Below, piece by piece: positions 41,378 through 50,332 of a stretch of DNA of 64,000 nucleotides. The position numbers and the translations under genes were made by a program. Numbering within the stretch: the stretch's first letter is position 1; each line of letters opens with the position of its first letter. The DNA comes from G020344215 sp039586575 (GTDB lineage: Bacteria; Gemmatimonadota; Gemmatimonadetes; Palauibacterales; KS3-K002), in assembly GCA_039586575.1 (NCBI GenBank), contig JBDHKD010000015.1, positions 1 to 64,000 of the forward strand. The letters are read 5' to 3'. Below the pieces are notes generated by a model that did no database searches, was not told the DNA's origin, and saw nothing but the letters and a program-made list of their open reading frames with translations.

Positions 41378-41935
41378 TTGGCAGGGATATCGGGGGGGCG
41401 ACCCCATGAAACCGACATATCGTCCTCGGAACCGCAAGCGTCTGCGCAAGCATGGTTTTCGCGCCCGGATGAAGACTCGGGCGGGCCGGGAAACCATCAA
41501 CCGGCGCCGCCGCAAAGGTCGCAAGCGACTCGCCGCGTCCGTCCCGAAGAAGTAGGGGGCGCAACGGACTGGCGCTACCGGTTCCCACGGGCGGCGCGGA
41601 TCCGGCGCAAAGCCGAGATTCGAGCGCTCTATCGCCGGGGGAAGCGGAGACGGACAGATCACCTCGACGTGTTCGTCACCGATTCCCCCGCTTTGCGTCC
41701 GCGTGTCGTTGTCGTCGTCCCGAAGTACGGGCGCAGGATCGTCCAGCGCAATCGACTGAGGCGTCGCTTGAGAGAGGCGATCCGGATCGAGTGGCTGCCG
41801 AAATGTCTCGAGCAGGGAGTCGCCTTGGATGTGCTGGTCCGGGCCCGGCCCGAGGCCTACGAGACCACGTTCCAGCAGCTGACCGACGAAGTCCGCGTCA
41901 TAGCGGAGCAGCTATGCTCGCAAAGCTCCTCGTAG
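41378..41935 (+). CDS. rnpA: Ribonuclease P protein component, extended; rpmH nested inside
   Basis: RNase P protein, which helps the RNA subunit cut tRNA 5' leaders. The conserved body is at the C-terminal half: RYRFPRAARIRRKAEIRALYRRGKRR and the RNR box IVQRNRLRRRLREAIR. There is no ATG, GTG or TTG between 41380 and the conserved domain, so the frame must start upstream: TTG at 41378 (GAGAAG SD) or GTG at 41363. That gives an N-terminal extension of about 65 residues read in a different frame through the whole rpmH gene. It overlaps yidD by 22 bp. Confidence 0.78.
   Translation: MAGISGGRPHETDISSSEPQASAQAWFSRPDEDSGGPGNHQPAPPQRSQATRRVRPEEVGGATDWRYRFPRAARIRRKAEIRALYRRGKRRRTDHLDVFVTDSPALRPRVVVVVPKYGRRIVQRNRLRRRLREAIRIEWLPKCLEQGVALDVLVRARPEAYETTFQQLTDEVRVIAEQLCSQSSS
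41406..41555 (+). CDS. rpmH: 50S ribosomal protein L34
   Basis: 49 aa, MKPTYRPRNRKRLRKHGFRARMK: the almost invariant opening of L34, then RAGRETINRRRRKGRKRLAAS. Very basic, as the family is. Shine-Dalgarno-like GGGGGG precedes the ATG, and a sigma70-like promoter lies 60 bp upstream. It is entirely inside the longer rnpA frame, in another frame. Confidence 0.97.
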   Translation: MKPTYRPRNRKRLRKHGFRARMKTRAGRETINRRRRKGRKRLAASVPKK

Positions 41936-42126
41936 TTTTGGTCCGGGGCTATCAGCTGGCCATTTCACCACTGTTGCCGCCGGCGTGTCGGTATACGCCG
42001 ACTTGTTCTCAATACGCCGTCGAGGCCTTGCAACGCCACGGAGCCCTGAGGGGCACCTGGCTGGCCGCGCGTCGCCTCTTTAGATGCCACCCGTTCCGGC
42101 GGGGTGGCTACGACCCGGTGCCATAG
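41914..42126 (+). CDS. yidD: Membrane protein insertion efficiency factor YidD
   Basis: 70 aa, family-typical: GYQLAISPLLPPACRYTPTCSQYAVEAL with the conserved Cys residues, then CHPFRRGGYDPVP at the end. Small membrane-associated factor that helps YidC-dependent insertion. ATG at 41914 lies inside the rnpA end (22-bp overlap); yidC starts 2 bp after its stop. Confidence 0.94.
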   Translation: MLAKLLVVLVRGYQLAISPLLPPACRYTPTCSQYAVEALQRHGALRGTWLAARRLFRCHPFRRGGYDPVP

Positions 42127-42128
42127 TC

Positions 42129-43859
42129 ATGGAAACCGAGAAGCGCCTCATCCTGGCCATCTTGCTCATGATGGCGACGGTCTTCGTCGTCAATCTGTTG
42201 TTTCCGTCCCGCCGTCCACCGGTCGGCGGGATCGAGGCTGATTCGCTTGTGGCGACGCAGGAGGTGGCGGAGACCGCCGGCGTCAGCGTCCCGGCGCCGG
42301 AGCCAGAGTTGCCGGCGGCCGCTCAGGTGACAGAGGTTCCCGAGCTGGCACCCGGTGCCGAGGACTGGAGCGAGGACACGGCCTGGGTGAGCGGCCCGAT
42401 GTATCGCTTCGGCTTCGCAGAGCGGGGCGGGCGCCTGGTCTCCGCACAGATGCTCGGGTTCGAGTCACTTGCGCCCGAGACGAAGGGCGAACCGGTGCAG
42501 ATGGTGCCTGCGGGGGCCGAGGACTTTCTCTCCCACCAGTGGATCGTCGGCGACGACACGCTCGACCTGCGTGGAGCACGGTTCGAGATCGCGCCGCGTG
42601 AAGTGCGGCTCGTTTCGGGAGGACCGGCTGAGACTCTCACCCTCAGCTACCAACACCCGCGCTCGCCGTTCCGTCTGGAGCTCGTCTACACGTTTCACCC
42701 GGACAGCTTCACCGTTCACCTGGATGGGCAGGTTTCCGGGGTCCCGGCCACCGGCTGGTGGGCGATGGGGCTGGGAGCAGGACTACTCAGCAACGAGTGG
42801 GATCCGGAGTCCGACTACCGATCCAACCTGGCCTTCGCGGCCAAGGGACCGGAGGGCGTGCAGTCGCAGAAGATCAGCGACGTCGATCCCGGGGAGCGGC
42901 TGAGTCTGGACGGGCCGTTCGACTGGGTGGCGGTGCGCACCAAGTACTTCGCCACCGCCCTCGCGCTTCCGCTAGAGGCCGAGGTCGACGACGCCAGCGC
43001 GGGGCGGTTCGGGGGCCTGCTCATCCGCGGACTCCCAGACCCTCATCGCGCGCAAGGCGTCGCCAGCTTCCCCGTGGGCCGGGACGGGAGGTTCCACTAC
43101 CAATTGTACGTGGGTCCGCAGGACCCGGGTAAGCTGGCGGCTGCGGGCCGGGACCTCGATCAGGTGCTCCCCTACGGCTACAAGTGGCTGCAGCCGATCC
43201 TGCGACCGCTGGCCGGCGCGATCACCGCCCTGCTGGTCTGGTTCCACAACGTCCTGGGGCTCGGCTACGGCTGGGTCTTGATCCTGTTCGGGATCGGGAT
43301 CCGCGTGGTGCTGTTCCCGCTCTATCAGAAGAGCATGCGCTCGCAGATGGCTACGATGCGCGTGCAGCCACTGATGAAGGAGATTCAGGAGAAGCACAAG
43401 AACGACCCGCAACGCTTGCAGCAGGAGATGATGAAGCTTTACCGGGAGCACAAGATCAACCCGCTGGGCGGATGTCTGCCGATGCTGCTCCCCTTCCCTA
43501 TCCTCATCGCCCTGTTCTTCGTCTTCCGAGATACTATCGAGTTCCGCGGCGTGCCGTTCCTCTGGCTGCCCGATCTGTCGCGCGCTGACCCGCTCTACAT
43601 CATCCCGGTGCTGATGGGCGCCTCGATCTTCTTGCTGCAGTGGATCAGCCAGCGCTCGATGCCGCAGACGAACCCACAGATGAAGATGATGATGTGGGTG
43701 ATGCCCATCATGCTGACCGTGCTCTTCCTGAAGTTCGCTTCGGGACTCAACCTGTACTACGCGACGATGAACCTGGCATCGCTGCCTCAGCAGCTCTACC
43801 TGGCGAAAGAGCGACGGGCGGCGGCCAACAAACCGCTGCCAGCACGCGCGAAGACCTAG
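42129..43859 (+). CDS. yidC: Membrane protein insertase YidC
   Basis: 576 aa, Gram-negative type. One N-terminal transmembrane helix (ILAILLMMATVFVVNLLF), a large periplasmic beta-sandwich (about 60-355), then a five-helix Oxa1 core beginning YGYKWLQPILRPLAGAI and including LFPLYQKSMRSQ, LPMLLPFPILIALFFVF and the last segments. It inserts proteins into the inner membrane alone or with Sec. ATG at 42129 chosen; the longer frame runs back into yidD. Confidence 0.95.
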   Translation: METEKRLILAILLMMATVFVVNLLFPSRRPPVGGIEADSLVATQEVAETAGVSVPAPEPELPAAAQVTEVPELAPGAEDWSEDTAWVSGPMYRFGFAERGGRLVSAQMLGFESLAPETKGEPVQMVPAGAEDFLSHQWIVGDDTLDLRGARFEIAPREVRLVSGGPAETLTLSYQHPRSPFRLELVYTFHPDSFTVHLDGQVSGVPATGWWAMGLGAGLLSNEWDPESDYRSNLAFAAKGPEGVQSQKISDVDPGERLSLDGPFDWVAVRTKYFATALALPLEAEVDDASAGRFGGLLIRGLPDPHRAQGVASFPVGRDGRFHYQLYVGPQDPGKLAAAGRDLDQVLPYGYKWLQPILRPLAGAITALLVWFHNVLGLGYGWVLILFGIGIRVVLFPLYQKSMRSQMATMRVQPLMKEIQEKHKNDPQRLQQEMMKLYREHKINPLGGCLPMLLPFPILIALFFVFRDTIEFRGVPFLWLPDLSRADPLYIIPVLMGASIFLLQWISQRSMPQTNPQMKMMMWVMPIMLTVLFLKFASGLNLYYATMNLASLPQQLYLAKERRAAANKPLPARAKT

Positions 43860-43891
43860 CCGGTGCGGCGGCGTCCCATCGCCACCCCGAT

Positions 43892-45247
43892 ATGCAGAGC
43901 GACACCATCGCGGCCATCTCGACGGCGCCGGGCCGAGCAGCCATCGCGGTCGTCCGGGTCTCCGGACCGGGTGTCGGCGACCTGATCGGCCGAACGCTCG
44001 GCGAGCCGCTACCCGAACGACGCCCCGCCCTGCGCTGGCTGGCTGACCCCAGCACCGGCGCCTCCATCGACCGGGTCCTGGCCACCTTCTATCGAGCGCC
44101 GCATAGCTACACCGGCGAGGATATGCTGGAGCTGAGTTGCCACGGCGGGCCCCTCGTTCCGCCGCTCGTCCTCGATGCGGTCTGCGCGGCCGGCGCACGC
44201 CGGGCCGAGCCCGGCGAGTTCACGCGCCGCGCCTTCCTCAACGGAAAGCTCGACCTCCTGCAGGCGGAGGCGATCCTCGACTTGGTCGACGGCCGCGCGC
44301 CGGCCCAGCATCGAGCCGCCATCCTGCAGCTCGATCGTGGCCTCTCGCGACGCATCGAGGAACTGCGGGAAGCGATCGTACGTTGTGAAGCGCTGCTGGT
44401 CTACGAGATCGACTTTCCCGAGGAGGATGCGGGACCGGTGGCGCCGGGTCTGATCGACGATGCCGCCCGCGATGCGGCCGCTCGGATCGCGCGGCTGCTG
44501 GAGACAGCGTCGGAGGGCGAGTTGCTGCGTGACGGTGCCGTAGCCGTTATCGCCGGTCGACCGAATGTCGGGAAGTCGAGCCTCTTCAACGCGCTCTGCG
44601 GGTTCGAGCGGGCGATCGTTACCGCAGAGCCAGGCACGACCCGCGATGCCGTCGAAGCGCTCGTCTCGCTGGGTGGATACCCGTTCCGGCTCGTCGACAC
44701 CGCGGGGCTGCGCGAGCCCTCGGAGCCGGTCGAGCGTATCGGGATCGAGGTGGCGCACCGCTACCTGGCCGGAGCCGATGTCGTGCTACTTTGTGCAGAG
44801 GCCGGCCGCCGCCTGGCCGAGGAGGAGTTGAGCTTCCTGGCGGAGCTGAAGCAGGGCGCCTGCCTGCTCGTGCGCAGCAAGGCTGACCTCGCCGCCGCGG
44901 CGGCCGACGATGGCCCGCAGCCGGACGTCCAGCAGGTAGCGGTCTCCGTGGTCAGCGGCGCGGGGCTCGGCGCGCTGCGTGACAGGCTCGTCGAGTTGGC
45001 ATTCTCCGGCCGCCTGCGGCTCGAGGGTGAAGTGCCGCTCATCACCCGCAAGCGGCACGCGCGCGAGCTGCGTCGGGCGGCATCGGAAGTCGAGGCGTTC
45101 CTCGAGGCACGCGCGACGGGCGTGGCTCCTGAAGTGGCCGCTACGCATTTGAGAACCGCGGCCCTAGCGCTCGAGGAGCTTCTCGGCGTGATCGCACCCG
45201 AGGATCTGCTCGCCCGCGTGTTCGCCGATTTCTGCATCGGCAAGTAG
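43892..45247 (+). CDS. mnmE: tRNA modification GTPase MnmE
   Basis: 451 aa. N-terminal formyl-THF-binding domain (TIAAISTAPGRAAIAVVRVSG), helical domain, G domain with P-loop GRPNVGKSSLFNAL and DTAGLRE, and the C-terminal CIGK that carries the catalytic Cys. With MnmG it makes the 5-carboxymethylaminomethyl modification of wobble U34. ATG at 43892. No jag/khpB gene lies between yidC and mnmE, unlike in many bacteria. Confidence 0.95.
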   Translation: MQSDTIAAISTAPGRAAIAVVRVSGPGVGDLIGRTLGEPLPERRPALRWLADPSTGASIDRVLATFYRAPHSYTGEDMLELSCHGGPLVPPLVLDAVCAAGARRAEPGEFTRRAFLNGKLDLLQAEAILDLVDGRAPAQHRAAILQLDRGLSRRIEELREAIVRCEALLVYEIDFPEEDAGPVAPGLIDDAARDAAARIARLLETASEGELLRDGAVAVIAGRPNVGKSSLFNALCGFERAIVTAEPGTTRDAVEALVSLGGYPFRLVDTAGLREPSEPVERIGIEVAHRYLAGADVVLLCAEAGRRLAEEELSFLAELKQGACLLVRSKADLAAAAADDGPQPDVQQVAVSVVSGAGLGALRDRLVELAFSGRLRLEGEVPLITRKRHARELRRAASEVEAFLEARATGVAPEVAATHLRTAALALEELLGVIAPEDLLARVFADFCIGK

Positions 45248-45334
45248 CGGCCCGCCGCTTCCTTGCTCGCCGTTCGGCACGGCGCCATATTCGCCCGGAT
45301 CCCATCCGCGCTTTGCCCAACTCCAGGAGGACAA

Positions 45335-47014
45335 GTGTTCAGGCTAGAGGCTTTGTTGCCCGCGCTGCTCATCTTCATTGCGGCATGCGCTACGCAGGCC
45401 GACTACGACGTCATCATCCGCGGCGGCACCGTCTACGATGGCAGCGGCGGCACCCCGTTCGTCGCCGACCTCGCGATCGCCGGCGATACGATCGCCGCGA
45501 TCGGCACGCTCGGCGAAGCGAGCGGCCGCGTGGAAATCGATGCCTCGGGACTCGCGATCGCGCCCGGGTTCATCAACATGCTCAGCTGGGCGAACGAATC
45601 GCTCATTCATGACGGTCGCTCACAGAGCGACATCCGGCAGGGCGTCACCCTCGAGGTATTGGGCGAGGGCACGTCGATGGGGCCCTGGAGCGATTGGATG
45701 AAGCAGGAACGGCTCGAGCAGCAGGGCGATATCCAGTATGAGATCGAGTGGACCAGCCTCGGCGACTATCTCGAGTTCCTGGAGCGGCGTGGCGTGTCAA
45801 CGAACGTGGCCTCGTTCGTCGGTGCGACGACGGTCCGCATTAACGTGCTGGGCTATGAAGATCGCGCGCCCGACGCGGCCGAGCTCGATGAGATGCGCGG
45901 GCTCGTGCGTGCGGCGATGGAGGAGGGCGCGCTGGGGCTCAGCACCTCGCTCATCTACACGCCCGCCTTCTACGCCGACACCGAAGAGTTGATCGAGCTC
46001 GCTAAGATCGCCGCCGAGTACGACGGCCTCTACATCTCGCATATCCGAGGCGAAGCGAACAACGTGCTCGAGTCTCTCGAGGAATTTCTCACGATCGCGC
46101 GCGCGGCTGGCGTCCGCTCAGAGATCTATCACTTGAAGACGTCAGGCCGGACGAACTGGCACAAGATCGACACCGTCTTCGCCCGGGTCGAAGCGGCGCG
46201 CGCCGAAGGTCTCCGCATCACCGCCGACATGTATACCTACCCGGCCAGCTCCACCGGGCTCGACGCGATGATGCCCCCGTGGGTCCAGGAGGGCGGACTC
46301 GAGGCTTGGATCGAGCGCCTCAAGGATCCGGAGATCCGTGAACGGCTGAAGCAGGAGATCACCACGCCGCAGGACGATTGGGACAACACCTACCTGTCCG
46401 CCGGTTCAGCGGACCGCGTCCTGTTGGTCAGCTTCAAGAAGGAAGAGCTCAAGCCGCTCACCGGCAAGACGCTGGCGGAGGTGGCGGAGGCGCGCGGCAC
46501 GGGGCCGATCGAGACGGCCATGGACCTGGTGATCGAGAACGGAGCCGATGTGGGTTGCGTCTATTTCACGATGTCGGAGGAGAATGTCAGAAAGAAGATC
46601 GCCCGGCCCTGGGTCAGCTTCGGCTCCGACGCCGGATCGCTCGCCCCGGAGGGGGTCTTCTTGAAGTCGAATCCCCACCCCCGCGCCTACGGCACCTTCG
46701 CGCGGCTCTTGGGCCGCTACGTGCGCGAGGAAAAGATCATCCCGCCCGAGGAAGCGATCCGGCGGCTGACCTCCTTCCCCGCCGCCAACCTGAGAATCGA
46801 GCGGCGCGGCGCCCTCGTGCCGGGCTACTTCGCCGACGTCGTCGTGTTCGACCCGGAGACCGTCATCGATCACGCGACTTTCAGCGAGCCGCACCGGTAC
46901 TCCACCGGTGTGCTGCACGTGTTCGTGAACGGCGCCCAGGTGCTGGCCGACGGCGAGCATACCGGAGCAACGCCGGGACGGGTCGTGCGCGGCCCGGGCT
47001 GGACGGGCGGCTGA
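45335..47014 (+). CDS. Exported D-aminoacylase / N-acyl-D-amino-acid deacylase-like lipoprotein
   Basis: 559 aa, GTG start at 45335 with AGGAGG upstream. Lipoprotein leader (LLPALLIFIAACA, Cys about residue 17), then amidohydrolase fold: YDVIIRGGTVYDGSG, ISHIRGEANNVLESL (metal His), IYHLKTSGRTNW, ADMYTYPASSTGLDAMMP, and the C-terminal RIERRGALVPGYFADVVVFD. Expected to release D-amino acids from N-acyl-D-amino acids or act on D-amino-acid containing peptides in the periplasm. Not linked to mnmE functionally. Confidence 0.88.
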   Translation: MFRLEALLPALLIFIAACATQADYDVIIRGGTVYDGSGGTPFVADLAIAGDTIAAIGTLGEASGRVEIDASGLAIAPGFINMLSWANESLIHDGRSQSDIRQGVTLEVLGEGTSMGPWSDWMKQERLEQQGDIQYEIEWTSLGDYLEFLERRGVSTNVASFVGATTVRINVLGYEDRAPDAAELDEMRGLVRAAMEEGALGLSTSLIYTPAFYADTEELIELAKIAAEYDGLYISHIRGEANNVLESLEEFLTIARAAGVRSEIYHLKTSGRTNWHKIDTVFARVEAARAEGLRITADMYTYPASSTGLDAMMPPWVQEGGLEAWIERLKDPEIRERLKQEITTPQDDWDNTYLSAGSADRVLLVSFKKEELKPLTGKTLAEVAEARGTGPIETAMDLVIENGADVGCVYFTMSEENVRKKIARPWVSFGSDAGSLAPEGVFLKSNPHPRAYGTFARLLGRYVREEKIIPPEEAIRRLTSFPAANLRIERRGALVPGYFADVVVFDPETVIDHATFSEPHRYSTGVLHVFVNGAQVLADGEHTGATPGRVVRGPGWTGG

Positions 47015-47029
47015 GCCCCTGCCCTCTCG

Positions 47030-47314
47030 CTAAAAGCCGATCTCGAAGTCGGGGGGCAGCGACTCGGGTGGGTCGAGCTGCTGCAATGCGTCGATGTGCG
47101 CCGCCGGCGGTCCCTGCCGGAGCCGAACCTCCATCTCGGTCACTCGATCGAAGGATCCGGCGAACGCGATCTCGACCGTCCCGTCGGAGCAGTTGCGCAC
47201 GATGCCGCGCAGTCCAAGCCGGCGCGCCTCACGCTGGGCCCACCAGCGGAATCCGACGCCCTGCACTCGGCCGTGGACCTTATAGGCTTTGCTGATGTCG
47301 TCGCCGGCTGACAT
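47030..47314 (-). CDS. acyP: Acylphosphatase
   Basis: 94 aa. Conserved HGRVQGVGFRWWAQ with the catalytic Arg, and GIVRNCSDGTVEI with the catalytic Asn. Hydrolyses acyl phosphates. Start ATG 47314; the D-aminoacylase gene converges on it, with 15 bp between the stops. Confidence 0.92.
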   Translation of the reverse strand: MSAGDDISKAYKVHGRVQGVGFRWWAQREARRLGLRGIVRNCSDGTVEIAFAGSFDRVTEMEVRLRQGPPAAHIDALQQLDPPESLPPDFEIGF

Positions 47315-47332
47315 GGCAGATCGGAGTGTAGG

Positions 47333-48103
47333 CTAGGGCGGGGCGGCCAGGAAACCGAGCCAGTCCTCCCACCACGCATCGAGACTGCGACCGTATACCG
47401 CCTCGAACTTCATCCGCGTGGCGCTCGCCGTGTCGGAGTGATCGCTCGCCGCGACAAATTCCTTGAGCGCCCCGATCCCCGCTCGGTCGATGAGGAAGCG
47501 CACGAACGAGCCGGCAACGGGGTAAACGATCTCCGGGTCCCTGGCGAAGAAGCCGCTGCTTGGCAACAAGGAGACCAGCGATGGTATCCGATTGTGGGCG
47601 AGGTACCGGCGAGACCAGTAGTCAACCGTTGCCCCGCTGATGCGCGGCGCCTCGGGTCGAAAGTCTCGCGGGATCGTGTTCCCGTGGTGCGCAACCGCGA
47701 TCCCTTCGTTGAACAGGGCCGGTGGGTGCCCCACGAGACCGATCACCAGGGCATGGACGGTCTCGTGATTGTCGCGGCGATAGATCGTGTGGAGCACCCC
47801 CGGGTAGGACGTGTCGACGAAGCCGCAACATCCATGCCCGGTCAGGCCTTCCATGTGGGCCAGATCCCGGTACTTGACGTAGTGGAGCTTGGTGGTTGGC
47901 TCCAAGCCTAGCTCCCCGATCACCCAGCTGTAGTAGGCTTCCTGCCAGACGGCGTCTACCGTGTCGCCGGCCGCCACATGGTAGATGAAATGCTCGGTCT
48001 CGTAGCTCGCTGGTAGCACGTCCGGCGGCTGGAAGGGCGTCTCTTCCCTGCAGGCCAGCGTGCCGAGGCACAGCAGCAGCACGATGTCTAGAATTCGGCT
48101 CAC
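47333..48103 (-). CDS. Exported zinc-metallopeptidase-like lipoprotein
   Basis: 256 aa; GTG at 48103 chosen because it begins the leader (ILDIVLLLCLGTLAC, lipobox Cys about residue 18); an ATG at 48181 gives a longer form. HExxH motif: DNHETVHALVIG, with a Glu in ALFNEGIAVAHHG 25-30 residues later as third ligand, typical of gluzincins of the peptidase MA clan. The C-terminal half is helical. Probably a periplasmic or surface peptidase; no substrate is indicated. Confidence 0.72.
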   Translation of the reverse strand: MSRILDIVLLLCLGTLACREETPFQPPDVLPASYETEHFIYHVAAGDTVDAVWQEAYYSWVIGELGLEPTTKLHYVKYRDLAHMEGLTGHGCCGFVDTSYPGVLHTIYRRDNHETVHALVIGLVGHPPALFNEGIAVAHHGNTIPRDFRPEAPRISGATVDYWSRRYLAHNRIPSLVSLLPSSGFFARDPEIVYPVAGSFVRFLIDRAGIGALKEFVAASDHSDTASATRMKFEAVYGRSLDAWWEDWLGFLAAPP

Positions 48104-48255
48104 CGCGCGAGTCGTCTCCTTGCCGAAGTCAGCGCTCCCTCGACCCTCGCTCACCCGTCTCGTTCCCGCAGGGCTTTTCACCGCCCTCGCGCATGATACT
48201 TTGCAACGTCTCAGGGCCCCAGCGCCCGAGGGTCATTATAAGCGTTTGGCATAGC

Positions 48256-50172
48256 ATGCGCTCAGAGTACGACGTGATCGTGGTGGGAGGCGGCCACGCC
48301 GGCTGCGAAGCGGCTGCAGCGGCGGCCCGGCTCGGTGCCCGCACCTTGCTCGTCACCAGCTACCTCGCCCGGGTGGCCCAGCTCAGCTGCAACCCCGCCA
48401 TCGGCGGAGTGGCCAAGGGCACTGTGGTCCGGGAGGTGGACGCGCTGGGCGGACTCATGGCGCGGGCTACCGATCGAACGTCCATTCAGTTCCGAATGCT
48501 CAATCGGAGCAAGGGTCCTGCGGTCTGGGCGCCCCGCGCCCAGTGCGACCGCTGGCTCTATCCCCGGGCCATGCGCAGCCTGCTCGAGGCCACCCCAGGG
48601 CTCGACCTGTTTCAGGGCACGGTCCGGGCGCTGCTGCTGGATAGCGGGCGAGCAGCGGGGGTGACGTGCCGAGATGGCTCGACCTTCCGGGGCCGCCGTG
48701 TGGTGCTGACGGCGGGTACCTTCCTGCGGGGCGGCATCCATATTGGCGGGGGCGTGCGCGAGGCGGCGGGTCGCGCTGGGGATCCGCCGGCCCTGGAGCT
48801 CTCGGAGCAGCTCGAATCGCTGGGACTCGAGGTCGTTCGCTTCAAGACCGGAACGCCACCGCGCGTTGACGGTCGCACCGTCGACTACTCGAAGCTCGAG
48901 CGCCAGGACGGGGATCCGGAGGCTTTTCGCTTCTCGTCTTGGGAGCGGGCGGAGCGCTTGCCGCAGCGGCCCTGCTGGATCACCTGGGCGGCCGATGAGG
49001 TGAAGGAGATCATCGGGCGCAACTTGGAACGCTCGGCACTCTACGGTGGCGCCATCGCGGCCCGGGGTCCCCGCTACTGCCCGTCCATCGAGGACAAGAT
49101 CGTCAAGTTCCCGGACGCTCGGCGGCATCAGATTTTCCTCGAGCCCGAGGGGCTGGAGACGTCCGAGCTCTACGTGAACGGCCTCTCGACCTCGATGCCC
49201 CCGGATGTGCAGCGGGAGTTCCTGGCCGCCGTGCCGGGGCTCGAGCAGGCACGCATGACCCAGCCCGGCTACGCCATCGAGTACGACTTCTTCCCGCCCC
49301 ACCAGCTCCAGCCGACGCTCGAAGTGAGAGCGCTACCCGGCCTCTACCTCGCCGGCCAGGTCAACGGGACGACCGGCTATGAGGAAGCAGCAGCACAGGG
49401 CATCGCTGTGGGTATCAACGCCGCCTCGAGCGTCCAGGGCCGCGAGCCCTGGGTCATCCAGAGGGATGAAGCGTACATCGGAGTGCTCATCGATGATCTG
49501 GTGACCAAGGGCGTTGACGAGCCCTACCGCCTCTTCACCTCCCGGGCGGAGTTCCGCCTCCTGCTGCGGCAGGACAACGCGCTCAGGCGGCTGGGACCGA
49601 AGGCAGCCGCGATCGGCCTGCTGGAGGACGAGCAGAAGCGCACCCTGGAAGCGAAGCTCGACGGCGAGGCGGCGGCGGCTGAGTGGGCGAACCAGACGCT
49701 GCTGGAGCCCGACCTCGTGAACGACTACTTGGAGGCCCGCGGCACCTCCCCGATCCCGCAGCCCACCTCCCTCAGGGACCTGGTGAAACGGCCGGAGGTG
49801 CGGATCCTCGACCTCGTCGGGCCGGGCAGACAACTGGCCGGGGACGCCCTCCCGGACCCCGACGCTCTGGCCGCGGTGGAGATGGAGATCAAGTACCTGG
49901 GCTATGTGGCCAAGGAGCGATCGCGCGCGCACCGCCTTCAGCGGCAGGCCGAGTTCAGGTTGCCGCCGGATCTGCCGTACCTGGAGCTGGCCAGCCTGTC
50001 CATCGAGGCGCGTCAAAAGCTCGACCGGGTCCGGCCGCTCACGCTGGCCCAAGCGGCGCGGATCCCCGGTGTCGCGCCCAGCGATCTGCAGAATCTGATG
50101 ATGGAGGCACGGAAGCGAAGCGCAGGGAGAGTGGGAGTGGGGGAGAAGGGGAGTGAGGGAGTGAGGGAGTGA
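48256..50172 (+). CDS. mnmG: tRNA uridine-5-carboxymethylaminomethyl modification enzyme MnmG
   Basis: 638-aa FAD enzyme, partner of MnmE. Begins YDVIVVGGGHAGCEAA (FAD dinucleotide motif), CNPAIGGVAKG, GTFLRGGIHIGG, and the C-terminal helical domain with IPGVAPSDLQNLMM. The last 15 codons (GRVGVGEKGSEGVRE) come from an 8-bp GTGAGGGA tandem repeat (three copies, 50153-50176) that also covers the stop codon. No rsmG follows; parA is next, after two parS sites. Confidence 0.95.
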   Translation: MRSEYDVIVVGGGHAGCEAAAAAARLGARTLLVTSYLARVAQLSCNPAIGGVAKGTVVREVDALGGLMARATDRTSIQFRMLNRSKGPAVWAPRAQCDRWLYPRAMRSLLEATPGLDLFQGTVRALLLDSGRAAGVTCRDGSTFRGRRVVLTAGTFLRGGIHIGGGVREAAGRAGDPPALELSEQLESLGLEVVRFKTGTPPRVDGRTVDYSKLERQDGDPEAFRFSSWERAERLPQRPCWITWAADEVKEIIGRNLERSALYGGAIAARGPRYCPSIEDKIVKFPDARRHQIFLEPEGLETSELYVNGLSTSMPPDVQREFLAAVPGLEQARMTQPGYAIEYDFFPPHQLQPTLEVRALPGLYLAGQVNGTTGYEEAAAQGIAVGINAASSVQGREPWVIQRDEAYIGVLIDDLVTKGVDEPYRLFTSRAEFRLLLRQDNALRRLGPKAAAIGLLEDEQKRTLEAKLDGEAAAAEWANQTLLEPDLVNDYLEARGTSPIPQPTSLRDLVKRPEVRILDLVGPGRQLAGDALPDPDALAAVEMEIKYLGYVAKERSRAHRLQRQAEFRLPPDLPYLELASLSIEARQKLDRVRPLTLAQAARIPGVAPSDLQNLMMEARKRSAGRVGVGEKGSEGVRE

Positions 50173-50176
50173 GGGA
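50153..50176 (+). repeat. Three tandem 8-bp repeats at the mnmG stop
   Basis: GTGAGGGA occurs three times without interruption at 50153-50176, inside a longer purine-rich GA/GG stretch; the mnmG TGA at 50170 is within it. Copy-number slippage would change the protein tail. Confidence 0.8.
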
Positions 50177-50197
50177 GTGGGGGAGGCGGCGCGATTC

Positions 50198-50213
50198 TGT
50201 TTCACGTGAAACG
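50198..50213. promoter_or_regulatory. parS site 1
   Basis: TGTTTCACGTGAAACG, one mismatch in the last base of the consensus TGTTTCACGTGAAACA. ParB-binding centromere site. Confidence 0.85.
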
Positions 50214-50280
50214 TGACACCCCCATCGGTTGGGTTCGCGCTCCCTCGATTCCACAACCTGTCGTGCGGCGGCACGCGCCC

Positions 50281-50296
50281 TGTTTCACGTGGAACA
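50281..50296. promoter_or_regulatory. parS site 2
   Basis: TGTTTCACGTGGAACA, the other common parS variant, one base different from the consensus, 68 bp after site 1. It ends 7 bp before the -35 box of the parA promoter. Confidence 0.85.
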
Positions 50297-50303
50297 TCAG
50301 CCC

Positions 50304-50332
50304 TTTCCTCCCTCCAGCGACGCGGGTATAAT
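50304..50332 (+). promoter_or_regulatory. parA promoter
   Basis: TTTCCT (50304-50309), 17-bp spacer, perfect TATAAT (50327-50332). Transcription would start near 50340, with the parA ATG at 50385. The nearby parS suggests ParB autoregulation. Confidence 0.6.

Noticed and set aside
42972..44198. 408-codon minus frame over yidC/mnmE
   Set aside because: Antisense of yidC and mnmE; highly repetitive (HR/GR/QE) and no recognisable features.
50150..50190. CRISPR-like repeat
   Set aside because: The repeats are 8 bp and directly adjacent with no spacers; a simple tandem repeat.
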